A stretch of DNA of 64,000 nt. It comes from Pseudomonas baltica. Lineage in GTDB: Bacteria > Pseudomonadota > Gammaproteobacteria > Pseudomonadales > Pseudomonadaceae. The stretch is taken from contig NZ_CP134771.1 of the NCBI RefSeq assembly GCF_031880315.1, positions 5,204,501-5,268,500 on the forward strand. Reading direction: 5' to 3'. Below are positions 55,999-64,000 of the stretch, in pieces. The position numbers and the translations under genes are program-made. The notes beneath the pieces are model-generated. The model did no database searches. It was not told the origin of the DNA and worked only from the letters and a program-made list of their open reading frames with translations. Positions within the stretch are counted from its first letter, which is position 1; every line of letters begins with the position of its first letter.

Positions 55999-56822
55999 TC
56001 GCGGCCCGTGCAATACATCAGATGACAGCCACCGACCGCGCCACCGATCGCGCGCAACCCCTGCTCAAGGTGCGCGGTCTGGGCAAGTTGTATGGCCCGC
56101 AACAGGGCTGTCAGGACGTCACGTTCGAGCTGTATCCGGGCGAGGTGCTGGGCATCGTCGGCGAGTCGGGCTCCGGCAAGTCGACCTTGCTGTCGTTGCT
56201 CAGTGGCCGCTGCCCGCCGGATGCCGGCGTCATCGATTACCGGCGCAGCGATGGCCAATGGCTGGATCTGTACAGCGCCAGTGAGGCCGAGCGGCGCACC
56301 TTGCTGCGCACCGAATGGGGTTTTGTCGAGCAGAACCCCCGTGATGGCCTGCGCATGGCGGTCTCGGCGGGCGCCAACATCGGCGAGCGGCTGATGGCCC
56401 AAGGCGTGCGCAACTATCAAACGCTGCGTGCTGCGGGGCTGGATTGGCTGAACCAGGTCGAGATCGACCCCGCGCGGATCGATGATCTGCCACGGAGCTT
56501 TTCCGGCGGCATGCAACAGCGTTTGCAGGTGGCGCGCAACCTGGTGTCCGGGCCGCGTCTGGTGTTCATGGACGAGCCGACGGGTGGCCTGGATGTGTCG
56601 GTGCAGGCGCGCCTGCTCGATCTGATGCGCGGCCTGGTGCGCGAGCTGGACCTGGCCGTGGTGATCGTCACTCACGACCTGGCCGTGGCGCGGCTGCTGG
56701 CGGATCGGCTGATGGTGATGCGTCGCTCGCGCGTCGTCGAGACCGGGCTGACCGATCAGATCCTCGACGACCCGCAACACCCTTATTCGCAGCTGCTGGT
56801 GGCCTCGGTCCTGCAACCCTGA
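55995..56822 (+). CDS. phnK: C-P lyase complex ABC-type protein PhnK
   Basis: A 275-residue ABC protein: GESGSGKST near residue 56, [13 protein letters not shown] and [14 protein letters not shown]. PhnK binds the PhnGHIJ core and is needed for the reaction. The first 10-25 residues are not typical of the family, and an ATG at 56022 is an alternative. Its gene overlaps phnJ by 4 bp. Confidence 0.93.
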   Translation: MIAARAIHQMTATDRATDRAQPLLKVRGLGKLYGPQQGCQDVTFELYPGEVLGIVGESGSGKSTLLSLLSGRCPPDAGVIDYRRSDGQWLDLYSASEAERRTLLRTEWGFVEQNPRDGLRMAVSAGANIGERLMAQGVRNYQTLRAAGLDWLNQVEIDPARIDDLPRSFSGGMQQRLQVARNLVSGPRLVFMDEPTGGLDVSVQARLLDLMRGLVRELDLAVVIVTHDLAVARLLADRLMVMRRSRVVETGLTDQILDDPQHPYSQLLVASVLQP

Positions 56823-56844
56823 TCCGCTCATTGGAGTGCCTTTC

Positions 56845-57561
56845 ATGAACACGCTGATCGAGGTCCGTGACCTCTCGAAAACCTTCACCTTGCACCCGCA
56901 GAACGGCGTGGTGCTCAGGGTGTTGCGCGGCCTGAACTTCTCGGTGCGCGAGGGCGAATGCCTGGTGTTGCAGGGGCAGTCCGGCGCCGGCAAAAGCACG
57001 CTGCTGCGCACGCTGTACGGCAACTATCTGCCCGCAGGCGGCAGCATTCGCATCCAGCACCAAGGCCAATGGCTCGAACTGGTGGGCGCCGAGCCCCGGC
57101 AAGTGCTGGCGGTGCGGCAGCAGACACTGGGCTATGTCAGCCAGTTCTTGCGAGTGATCCCACGGGTCTCGACCTTGGATGTGGTCATGGAACCGGCGCT
57201 GGCTCGCGGCGTACATCGTGCCGATGCCATGGCCCGTGCCGAGCACCTGCTGGCACGCCTGAATATCCCGCAGCGCTTGTGGCAATTGGCGCCGGGGACC
57301 TTTTCGGGTGGCGAGCAACAACGCGTCAATATCGCCCGGGGCTTCATGGTGCCATGGCCGCTGATGTTGCTCGATGAACCCACCGCCTCGCTGGACGATG
57401 GCAACCGCCAGGTGGTGCTGGCGCTGATCAATGAAGCCAAGGCCGCCGGCGCTGCGGTGATCGGTATTTTCCACGACCGCCAGGCCCGCGAAACGGTAGG
57501 CGACCGGCATCTGGACATGACCCCGGCGCAGTTGACTGCCAAGGAGTTGCTCGAATGCTGA
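56845..57561 (+). CDS. phnL: C-P lyase complex ABC-type protein PhnL
   Basis: A 238-residue ABC protein; TTGGAG lies 8 bases before the [12 protein letters not shown] near 44, [14 protein letters not shown] and [13 protein letters not shown] are visible. PhnL works with PhnI to form the triphosphate intermediate. It overlaps phnM by 7 bp. Confidence 0.93.
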   Translation: MNTLIEVRDLSKTFTLHPQNGVVLRVLRGLNFSVREGECLVLQGQSGAGKSTLLRTLYGNYLPAGGSIRIQHQGQWLELVGAEPRQVLAVRQQTLGYVSQFLRVIPRVSTLDVVMEPALARGVHRADAMARAEHLLARLNIPQRLWQLAPGTFSGGEQQRVNIARGFMVPWPLMLLDEPTASLDDGNRQVVLALINEAKAAGAAVIGIFHDRQARETVGDRHLDMTPAQLTAKELLEC

Positions 57562-58711
57562 ACGAACAGATTCTCACCAATGCGCGCATCGTTACCGCTG
57601 ATCGGGTGTTCAACGGCACGGTGGTGCTGCGTGATGGCCTGATCAGTGAAGTCGACACCCGCCGCAGTCGCCTGCCCGGTGCGCAGGACCTCAACAACGA
57701 TTATCTGCTGCCCGGACTGGTGGAATTGCACACCGACAACCTGGAAAAACACCTGAGCCCGCGTCCTGGCGTGGACTGGCCTTCGGCGTCGGCGGTGATG
57801 AGCCACGACGCGCAGATCATCGCGGCCGGCATCACCACGGTGTTCGACGCGCTGTCCATCGGCGACGTCAACCCGAAGGGCAAGCGCATGCAGCAACTGC
57901 CGAGCATGGTCGAGGCCATCGCCGTGGCCAATGCGGCGGACATGACCCGCGCCGAGCATCGTCTGCATCTGCGCTGTGAAGTCTGCCATCCGGACACCCT
58001 CAGCGTGTTTCGCGATCTGGTGGAACAGCCATTGGTGCAGTTGGTGTCGGTGATGGACCATTCGCCGGGTCAACGTCAATTCGCGTTGGAGTCCAAATAC
58101 CGCGAGTACTACATGGGCAAGTACCACATGAGCGGCGAGCAGATGGACGACTTTATCGTCGAGCAAGTGGCCAACTCCAAGACCTACAGCGACCGTTATC
58201 GTCGAGCCATTGTCGACATCTGCCTGGCGCGTGGGCTGTCGGTGGCCAGTCATGATGATGCGACGCTCGAGCATGTCGAGGAATCGGCCGGGTATGGCAT
58301 GTCCATCGCCGAGTTCCCGACCACGCTGGAGGCCGCACAGGGCTGTCGACGTTTGGGCATGAGCGTGTTGATGGGCGCGCCGAATATCGTGCGCGGCGGC
58401 TCGCATTCAGGCAACATCGCGGCGGCCAGTCTGGCCCGGGAAGGGCTGCTGGATATTCTGTCGAGCGACTATTATCCGGCGAGCCTGTTGCAGGCGGCGT
58501 TCACCCTGGCGGCGCAACTCGAAGACGATGGCCAGGGCGCAGGTTTGGCGCGGGCGGTGGCGACGGTCAGCGGCGCCCCGGCCAAGGCTGCGGGGCTCAA
58601 TGATCGCGGCGAAATCCGCGTCGGTCAGCGCGCCGATCTGATCCACGCTCGGGCCCACGGCACGCTGCCAGTGGTGCAACAGGTCTGGCGGCAAGCGAAG
58701 AGGGTGTTCTG

Positions 58712-58712
<1 letters not shown>
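57555..58712 (+). CDS. phnM: ribose 1-phosphonate triphosphate diphosphatase
   Basis: A 385-residue amidohydrolase-like enzyme. [10 protein letters not shown] near residue 57 contributes metal ligands and [10 protein letters not shown] near residue 232 further ones. It removes pyrophosphate from the triphosphate intermediate before cleavage by PhnJ. It overlaps phnN by one base. Confidence 0.95.
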
Positions 58713-59286
<574 letters not shown>

Positions 59287-59296
<10 letters not shown>

Positions 59297-60036
59297 CGTT
59301 GCTCGGCACCGGCGATGCCCGGCAGGTACCGGTGTATGGCTGCCAGTGCCAGGCTTGTCGGGCGGCGCGCGATGATGGGCGTTGGCGGCGGTTGCCATGC
59401 TGTGCATGGGTGGAGTGTGGGGATCAACGCTGGCTGATCGACAGCGGCCTGACCGATCTCACTGAACGCTTTGCGCCGCGCAGCCTGAGCGGCATTCTGC
59501 AGACCCACTATCACGCCGATCATGCCCAGGGCTTGCTGCATCTGCGCTGGGGCCAAGGGCTGGTGATCCCCGTGCACGGGCCGGTGGATTCCGAGGGCCT
59601 GGCGGATTTGTACAAACATCCGGGGATTCTGGATTTCAGCCAGCCGTTTTCGGCGTTTGAGACACGTCAGTTCGGCGATTTGCGCGTTACCGCATTGCCG
59701 CTGGTGCATTCCAGGCCAACGCTGGGCTATTTGCTGGAGGGGGGTGGGCGCTGTATTGCTTACCTGACGGACACCGTCGGTCTGCCTGAGGAGACCACGG
59801 ATTTATTGCGCAGGAGCACGTTGGATTTACTGGTTCTCGATTGCTCGATGCCGCCCCAGGCGCAGGCGCCGCGAAACCACAATGACCTCAATCTGGCGTT
59901 GCAGATCATTGCAGCGTTGCAACCACGTCAGGCCGTGTTGACCCATGTCGGGCACACGCTGGATGCGTGGTTGCTGCACGAGCCTCGGGAGCTGCCAGCC
60001 CACGTCACTATCGCCCGGGATGGGATGGTGCTGTAG
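59287..60036 (+). CDS. phnP: phosphoribosyl cyclic phosphodiesterase
   Basis: A 249-residue metallo-beta-lactamase-fold enzyme. QTHYHADHAQG near residue 72 holds the metal-binding HxHxDH motif; a cysteine pair near the start (CQCQACRAARDD) binds the structural zinc. It opens the 1,2-cyclic phosphate of ribose to 1,5-bisphosphate. It is the last operon gene; no phnO is present between phnN and phnP. Confidence 0.94.
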
Positions 60037-60054
60037 GCCGACACTTGGGCTGAA

Positions 60055-60303
60055 TCAGCGACGCAGCAAACGGCCGATCACCAAGGCTACTGCGGCGCTG
60101 ATAGCCAAGGCTGCAACCGGTTTTTCCTTGACGAAGGTCGACACGCTGTCCAGCGCATCACCGTAGGTCTTGGTCAGTTGCCCGGATACTTCGTGACCCG
60201 CACCCTCGGCCTCAAGCTTCGAATCGCCAAACAGCTTGCCTACCGCACCTTGAGCCTTGCCGGCGACTTTCTCTGCAATGCCTTCGATCTGTTCGTTTTT
60301 CAT
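60055..60303 (-). CDS. CsbD-like protein with membrane anchor
   Basis: An 82-residue protein. The first 50 residues (MKNEQIEGIAEKVAGKAQGAVGKLFGDSKLEAEG) match CsbD, a small stress-associated family. The last 25 (KPVAALAISAAVALVIGRLLRR) are a DUF883/YqjD-type membrane anchor. The combination suggests tethering of a CsbD domain to the inner membrane. It is convergent with phnP. Confidence 0.8.
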   Translation of the reverse strand: MKNEQIEGIAEKVAGKAQGAVGKLFGDSKLEAEGAGHEVSGQLTKTYGDALDSVSTFVKEKPVAALAISAAVALVIGRLLRR

Positions 60304-60516
60304 GGTTAGGGCCTATCGGGTCTGATCATGGAATGAAGTGCAAGACGAAAGCTTGCGTCACAGGATTAGGGCGGTTGGGCGAGGGGTTAGTTCCATTCGT
60401 GGCCATCGCACTGCTCAATCATTTCCAAACCCCATCACAGCTATCACCCCCGACATCTGTTCCGGCCACTCCCCAACGCTCAACCTGTCCCTGAACCCAA
60501 CCAGGAGCACGCCGCC

Positions 60517-61074
60517 ATGTTCGCCATGCAATATAGCCATCGCCTGCCTGCCGACTACGATCTGCAGATCATCCGCCAACGCGCTGCCGAGCGGGGCCCG
60601 TTGTGGGATACCACCCCAGGTTTGCTGTTCAAGGCCTTCGTCTTGCAGCAGGCCGGTCGCCACGGTGCGACCGGCAATGTGTATGGGTCTGTGTACCTCT
60701 GGGCCGACCCGGCGGCGGCTGTGCAATTCATCGCCAGCGAGCGCTTCGACAGTGTCATCCGTTCGTTCGGCCGCCCGCCCATCGAGACCTGGTTGCCAGT
60801 CCAGGCGCTGCGTGGCCCGGCTCGACAGGCGCTGACGCTGTACCGCGATGAACAGAACGTGGCGGTCGACCCTGCCGATCCTGCAGGCGACCTGGAGCGC
60901 AATCACGCCATCGCCGCGCAGCCCGACACCGTCGCGGTATGGACCGTGCTCGACCTGCACGGCTGGCGCCGGGTGCGCTTCACCCTGTCGGCGGCCGAGC
61001 CGGATACACGCGCTGCCCAGCAGGTTTACCACGTGCTGCATCTCGCTGCGCCCGGCCTGGCAGCGCTGGGCTGA
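60517..61074 (+). CDS. DUF4865 family protein
   Basis: A 185-residue protein; the ATG at 60517 has AGGAG 9 bases before it (ATG 60526 is an alternative). It starts MQYSHRLPADYDLQIIRQRAAERGPLWDTTPGLLFKAFVL and contains YGSVYLWADPAAAVQFI. This is the DUF4865 pattern, often found near LysR regulators and quinone-linked enzymes. It faces the LysR regulator that follows. Function is not known. Confidence 0.85.
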   Translation: MFAMQYSHRLPADYDLQIIRQRAAERGPLWDTTPGLLFKAFVLQQAGRHGATGNVYGSVYLWADPAAAVQFIASERFDSVIRSFGRPPIETWLPVQALRGPARQALTLYRDEQNVAVDPADPAGDLERNHAIAAQPDTVAVWTVLDLHGWRRVRFTLSAAEPDTRAAQQVYHVLHLAAPGLAALG

Positions 61075-61164
61075 GGGCGCGCTACCGCGACTGGGTGTGG
61101 CTGCATTTGGCCGAGGTGCTGGCTGGCGCGGCGGGCGTCGCCGCGTTGACCCTGGTGGCGGCAG

Positions 61165-62016
61165 TTATTGCGCGCTGGCTTTGAGCGCCGCGGTGAGGCT
61201 GCGCAGCGCCTGGCGCAACTGGACGTCGGAACTGTTGGCATAGAGCACCGCATCCCTTGCCGGCAGCGGCGGCAAACCTAATGTGCGCGTCACGTCCAGG
61301 GTGCCTGCCGGGGCGATGCGCAAGGGCAGGGCGGCCACTGCGAGCCCGGCCAACACGGCCGCGCCAACCGTCGCGTTGCCTGCACCGACGAACGCCTCCT
61401 GCCACGCCACACCCGCGCGATCCAATGCCTCGATCGCCATACTGCGCACACCGCAGGGCGGCGCCTGGGTCGCCAGTGGCAGCGGTTGTCCGGGGGCGAA
61501 GCTGAAGTCGCGGCTGGTCATCCAGCCGAAGCGCTCGCAGAGGATCACCTCGCCATCCTGGCGGCGGTTGTCATGCTGCAAGACCACGGCGGCGTCCAGT
61601 TGCCGATCGTCGAACTGCTGCAGGGCATCGCGCGAAGTGCTGACATGGATCTCGAACACCGTCAGCGGCTGCGTGTCTTTCAATTGCCTGAGCAAAAGGG
61701 GCAGCTCGGCACCGACCAGATGGTGGCTGATGCCGACCTTGAGCCGCTGGGCGGGCGCACCGAACGACCCCATCGCCTGCTGATGCGCCGCCAGCAGGTG
61801 CCGCGCGGCGCCGAGAAACGCCCCGCCTTGCACCGACAGCCGCACCCGCCTGGGTGTACGTTCGAGCAGGCGCTGGCCAAGGCCGGCCTCGAGCCGTTTG
61901 ATCTTCAGGCTGATAGCCGATTGGGTGGTGTCCAGCGCTTCGGCCGCGCGCGTGAAACTCTTGAAATCGGCGACCATGACAAAGGCCTCAACTGCTTCCA
62001 CGTCCAGTGCTTTCAT
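61165..62016 (-). CDS. LysR-family transcription regulator
   Basis: A 283-residue protein. The N-terminal winged helix (VEAFVMVADFKSFTRAAEALDTTQSAISLKIKRLEAGLGQRLLER) is standard, followed by a type-2 periplasmic-binding-like ligand domain. It is convergent with DUF4865, which may be its target. The ligand cannot be told. Confidence 0.9.
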   Translation of the reverse strand: MKALDVEAVEAFVMVADFKSFTRAAEALDTTQSAISLKIKRLEAGLGQRLLERTPRRVRLSVQGGAFLGAARHLLAAHQQAMGSFGAPAQRLKVGISHHLVGAELPLLLRQLKDTQPLTVFEIHVSTSRDALQQFDDRQLDAAVVLQHDNRRQDGEVILCERFGWMTSRDFSFAPGQPLPLATQAPPCGVRSMAIEALDRAGVAWQEAFVGAGNATVGAAVLAGLAVAALPLRIAPAGTLDVTRTLGLPPLPARDAVLYANSSDVQLRQALRSLTAALKASAQ

Positions 62017-62261
62017 GATCGGGCCATTTTCAATTCGAATGATTGATTGGTTTTAGCAGATGAAATCGCAATGATCGAATAAAGGATGCGGATGGCCGTC
62101 GCGGCCGAGCGTGTGGCGCGAGTAACCGGAGCAGCGAGCTGGCCCTTGGATATCAATTGTTTCAACTCTGTGATTAAAGTTATCGGCACCGTCTACAGAT
62201 ACCTATGGAGATACCCCTCAATCAGTTAGTCCCGCCATTGGCGGTGTCACAAGGAAGTTTT

Positions 62262-63605
62262 ATGAGCACGCGCGACCCTCTGGGCTATTACGCAGTCCTG
62301 GAGTTGCACCACGAGGCCAGTGACGAGCAGATCAAGGCTGCTTACCGGCGCAGAGCGATGGTCCTGCACCCGGACCGTAATCCTGGCAGGGACACCACCG
62401 AGCAATTTCAGGCGCTCAACGAGGCCTTCGAGGCGCTGTCCGATTCAGCGGCTCGAGCAAAGTACGACACCCCTGCAGCGGCCCCGACGGCCCCGGCGCA
62501 ACCACCGCCGGAGCCGATCAAATGCTCCGCGTGCGGCAAAGTCTCGGCGCAGCCACGGGTGGCGGTGTATCGATCGGTCAGAAGCTTTTTGCTGGTGACG
62601 ATACGCAAACCGATCAGCGGGGTGTTTTGCAGTGAGTGCGCCCAGAAGAAGGCGCTGAAAGCTTCGGCCACTACCTGGTTGCTCGGCTGGTGGGGTTTGC
62701 CGTGGGGGCCCGTCTACTCCGTCCAGGCGCTGTTGGACAATATGTTCGGCGGCACCCATCCGCCGCTTGAGAACGCCCGTTTGCTGGCTTATCAGGCCTA
62801 CTGCTTCCATGCCTTGGGTCGGCATGACATCGCCTTCGCCATCGCTGAAGATGGCCTGAAGTTTTGCCGCAAGATCAGACCGACCTCTCGCCAGGCGGCG
62901 CTGGTTATCGAGCGTGACGACCTGGATAGGCGTCTCAAGAGTTTCGTTGCTCAGGAGCGCCCGAACGCCGTTCGCTTGAAAAACTCATGGAAGCTCAACC
63001 GCTTTTTCGCCTTTCACGCTGGCGCGATGGGGCTGGTAGCGGCGGCAATCACCCTGGCGATCGTCAATGCGCCGCTGTACGAGCGAACCTTCCCCAAAGG
63101 GCCTATGCCGTACTCGTCACAAGCGTTGGCGGCGGGAGCGATCACGGCGCCTTCGGCCAGCGTCGCTCGGCAAATGCCACCGCCGCCGGTTTTCGTCCGA
63201 CCCAGGACGGCGCCCAATGGCAAGCCATGGCCGATGGTGGCGGGTTATCTCAACGGCGAGCCACAAACCCGAGCGGGCGGGCATTCGGAGATCACCATCG
63301 ACAACGGCCAGAACGACTCGGATGTGTTCGTCAAACTGGTGTCGCTGTCCGGCAATATCGCTCGCCCGGCGCGGCAGATCTTCATTCCGGCCAACGGCAA
63401 ATTCACCATAAAGAGCATCGAGGCGGGCCGTTACGATGTGAGATATCAGGACCTGAAGACCGGTACCCGTTCTCGATCCGATGGGCTGACACTCTCCGAA
63501 ACGGCGGATGCCCGGGGGATTCGCTACAGCGTCATGACCCTGACGTTGCAAAGAGCCAGGAATGGCAACATGGCGATCCATGATCTTGCCGAGGACGAAT
63601 TCTGA
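62262..63605 (+). CDS. DnaJ-domain membrane protein
   Basis: A 447-residue protein. The start at 62262 is chosen for AAGGAAG 5 bases upstream. Residues about 5-70 form a J-domain with the HPD motif (MVLHPDRNPG). Then comes a two-pair zinc-like cluster (CSACGK ... CSEC), a middle domain with two weakly hydrophobic segments, and a transmembrane helix near residues 268-285 (MGLVAAAITLAIVNA). The C-terminal 150 residues are beta-rich and probably periplasmic. It is probably a co-chaperone anchored in the membrane. Client unknown. Confidence 0.8.
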   Translation: MSTRDPLGYYAVLELHHEASDEQIKAAYRRRAMVLHPDRNPGRDTTEQFQALNEAFEALSDSAARAKYDTPAAAPTAPAQPPPEPIKCSACGKVSAQPRVAVYRSVRSFLLVTIRKPISGVFCSECAQKKALKASATTWLLGWWGLPWGPVYSVQALLDNMFGGTHPPLENARLLAYQAYCFHALGRHDIAFAIAEDGLKFCRKIRPTSRQAALVIERDDLDRRLKSFVAQERPNAVRLKNSWKLNRFFAFHAGAMGLVAAAITLAIVNAPLYERTFPKGPMPYSSQALAAGAITAPSASVARQMPPPPVFVRPRTAPNGKPWPMVAGYLNGEPQTRAGGHSEITIDNGQNDSDVFVKLVSLSGNIARPARQIFIPANGKFTIKSIEAGRYDVRYQDLKTGTRSRSDGLTLSETADARGIRYSVMTLTLQRARNGNMAIHDLAEDEF

Positions 63606-63614
63606 GCCTGCCGG

Positions 63615-64000
63615 TCACCCGTTATGCTGGGCCTGACTGCCCAGGCCCAGCACGAACGTCAAGGCAATGACCGTTATCAACAGCGCTGTCACACCCAGCC
63701 AGGCGAAATGCGCCCAGGCCACTCCGCCGGCCCAGCCCAGCACCGCGCCGCCGACGTAGAAAGAAATGAAGTACAGCGTCGAGGCCTGGGATTTGCCCGT
63801 GCTCGCCTGCCGGGACACCGAGCCATTGGCGACGGCGTGAGTCGCGAAGTACCCCACGGTGAACAGCACCAGGCCGACGACGACCAGGGGCAGATAGGGC
63901 GGGATCATCAACAGCGCGCCCCCGGCGCACAGCGCCAGTGAACCGATGGTGACGCGTTTGGGGCCATGGCGGTCGGCGAGCTTGCCCGCATAGGTGGACG
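63615..64000 (-). CDS. MFS transporter, C-terminal part
   Basis: The last 127 codons of a leftward gene that begins outside the window. GKLADRHGPKRV is the MFS motif A, followed by at least four hydrophobic helices (TIGSLALCAGGALLMIP, LPLVVVGLVLFTVGYFA, STLYFISFYVGGAVLG, AWLGVTALLITVIALTFVL). The family is drug/multidrug efflux type; substrate unknown. Confidence 0.85.
   Translation of the reverse strand, partial: STYAGKLADRHGPKRVTIGSLALCAGGALLMIPPYLPLVVVGLVLFTVGYFATHAVANGSVSRQASTGKSQASTLYFISFYVGGAVLGWAGGVAWAHFAWLGVTALLITVIALTFVLGLGSQAQHNG

Noticed and set aside
61075..61184. Short frame ending DWVWLHLAEVLAGAAGVAALTLVAAVIARWL after the DUF4865 gene
   Set aside because: It looks like a small membrane protein end, but no ATG or good GTG with a ribosome site is present; left unannotated.

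Overview
The window is high-GC DNA from a Pseudomonas, probably the P. fluorescens/P. putida branch. The evidence is gene content: a XenA that keeps the P. putida active-site numbering, a complete phn (C-P lyase) operon, a PctA-like chemoreceptor and DUF1654-type small proteins. About two thirds of it (start of window to about 40,906) is the right-hand part of a lambda-like siphovirus prophage. Its left end and main attL lie outside the window. The right end is a 47-bp fragment that looks like the 3' half of tRNA-Pro(GGG), taken as attR. The remainder (40,907-64,000) is ordinary chromosome.

Prophage layout. (1) 1-4,387, mostly leftward: early and accessory genes (DUF2303, TerB-like protein plus a coupled small membrane protein, a LexA-box-controlled DUF1654 gene) and a CI-like self-cleaving repressor. 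(2) 4,403-4,460: a symmetric operator between cI and cro. (3) 4,475-10,564, rightward: Cro, CII-like, Rha/KilAC, a DnaT-domain initiator with a putative iteron origin inside its gene, a lambda P-like loader, two nuclease-like proteins, a tyrosine recombinase, a zinc-ribbon protein and a candidate late regulator. (4) 10,561-12,033: a pR'-tR'-like promoter and terminator, holin, nested Rz/Rz1. (5) 12,034-22,624: a candidate cos region, then TerS, TerL(A), W, B, C/Nu3, D, E, FII-like, tail terminator-like, tube, and G/GT with a -1 slippery site. (6) 22,631-36,046: tape measure, tail tip and fibre genes, a candidate endolysin and small late proteins. (7) 36,099-40,906: AT-rich cargo, namely a three-gene operon of unknown function, a structured or tRNA-like stretch, a second unknown cargo gene on the other strand, and small leftward genes, one of them under a second LexA box.

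Chromosomal part. The order is a luciferase-like oxidoreductase, a DHH phosphoesterase, a cytosolic 5'-nucleotidase family protein, small membrane and secreted proteins, an amino-acid-type dCache chemoreceptor with a sigma28-like promoter, xenA with a divergent ArsR regulator, and then phnCDEFGHIJKLMNP behind two tandem Pho boxes. Downstream are a CsbD-like protein, a DUF4865 protein, a LysR regulator, a DnaJ-domain membrane protein and the end of an MFS transporter. The phn genes form one tightly overlapping unit for phosphonate uptake (CDE), regulation (F), C-P bond cleavage (GHIJKLM) and ribose-phosphate salvage (N, P).

The best candidates for something undescribed are the three-gene cargo operon at 36,365-38,204, the duplicated 43-bp leader element at 2,511/3,088, and the tRNA-like acceptor/T-arm sequence at 38,366-38,407. 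All identifications come from reading the sequence and from remembered family features; no database search was run.
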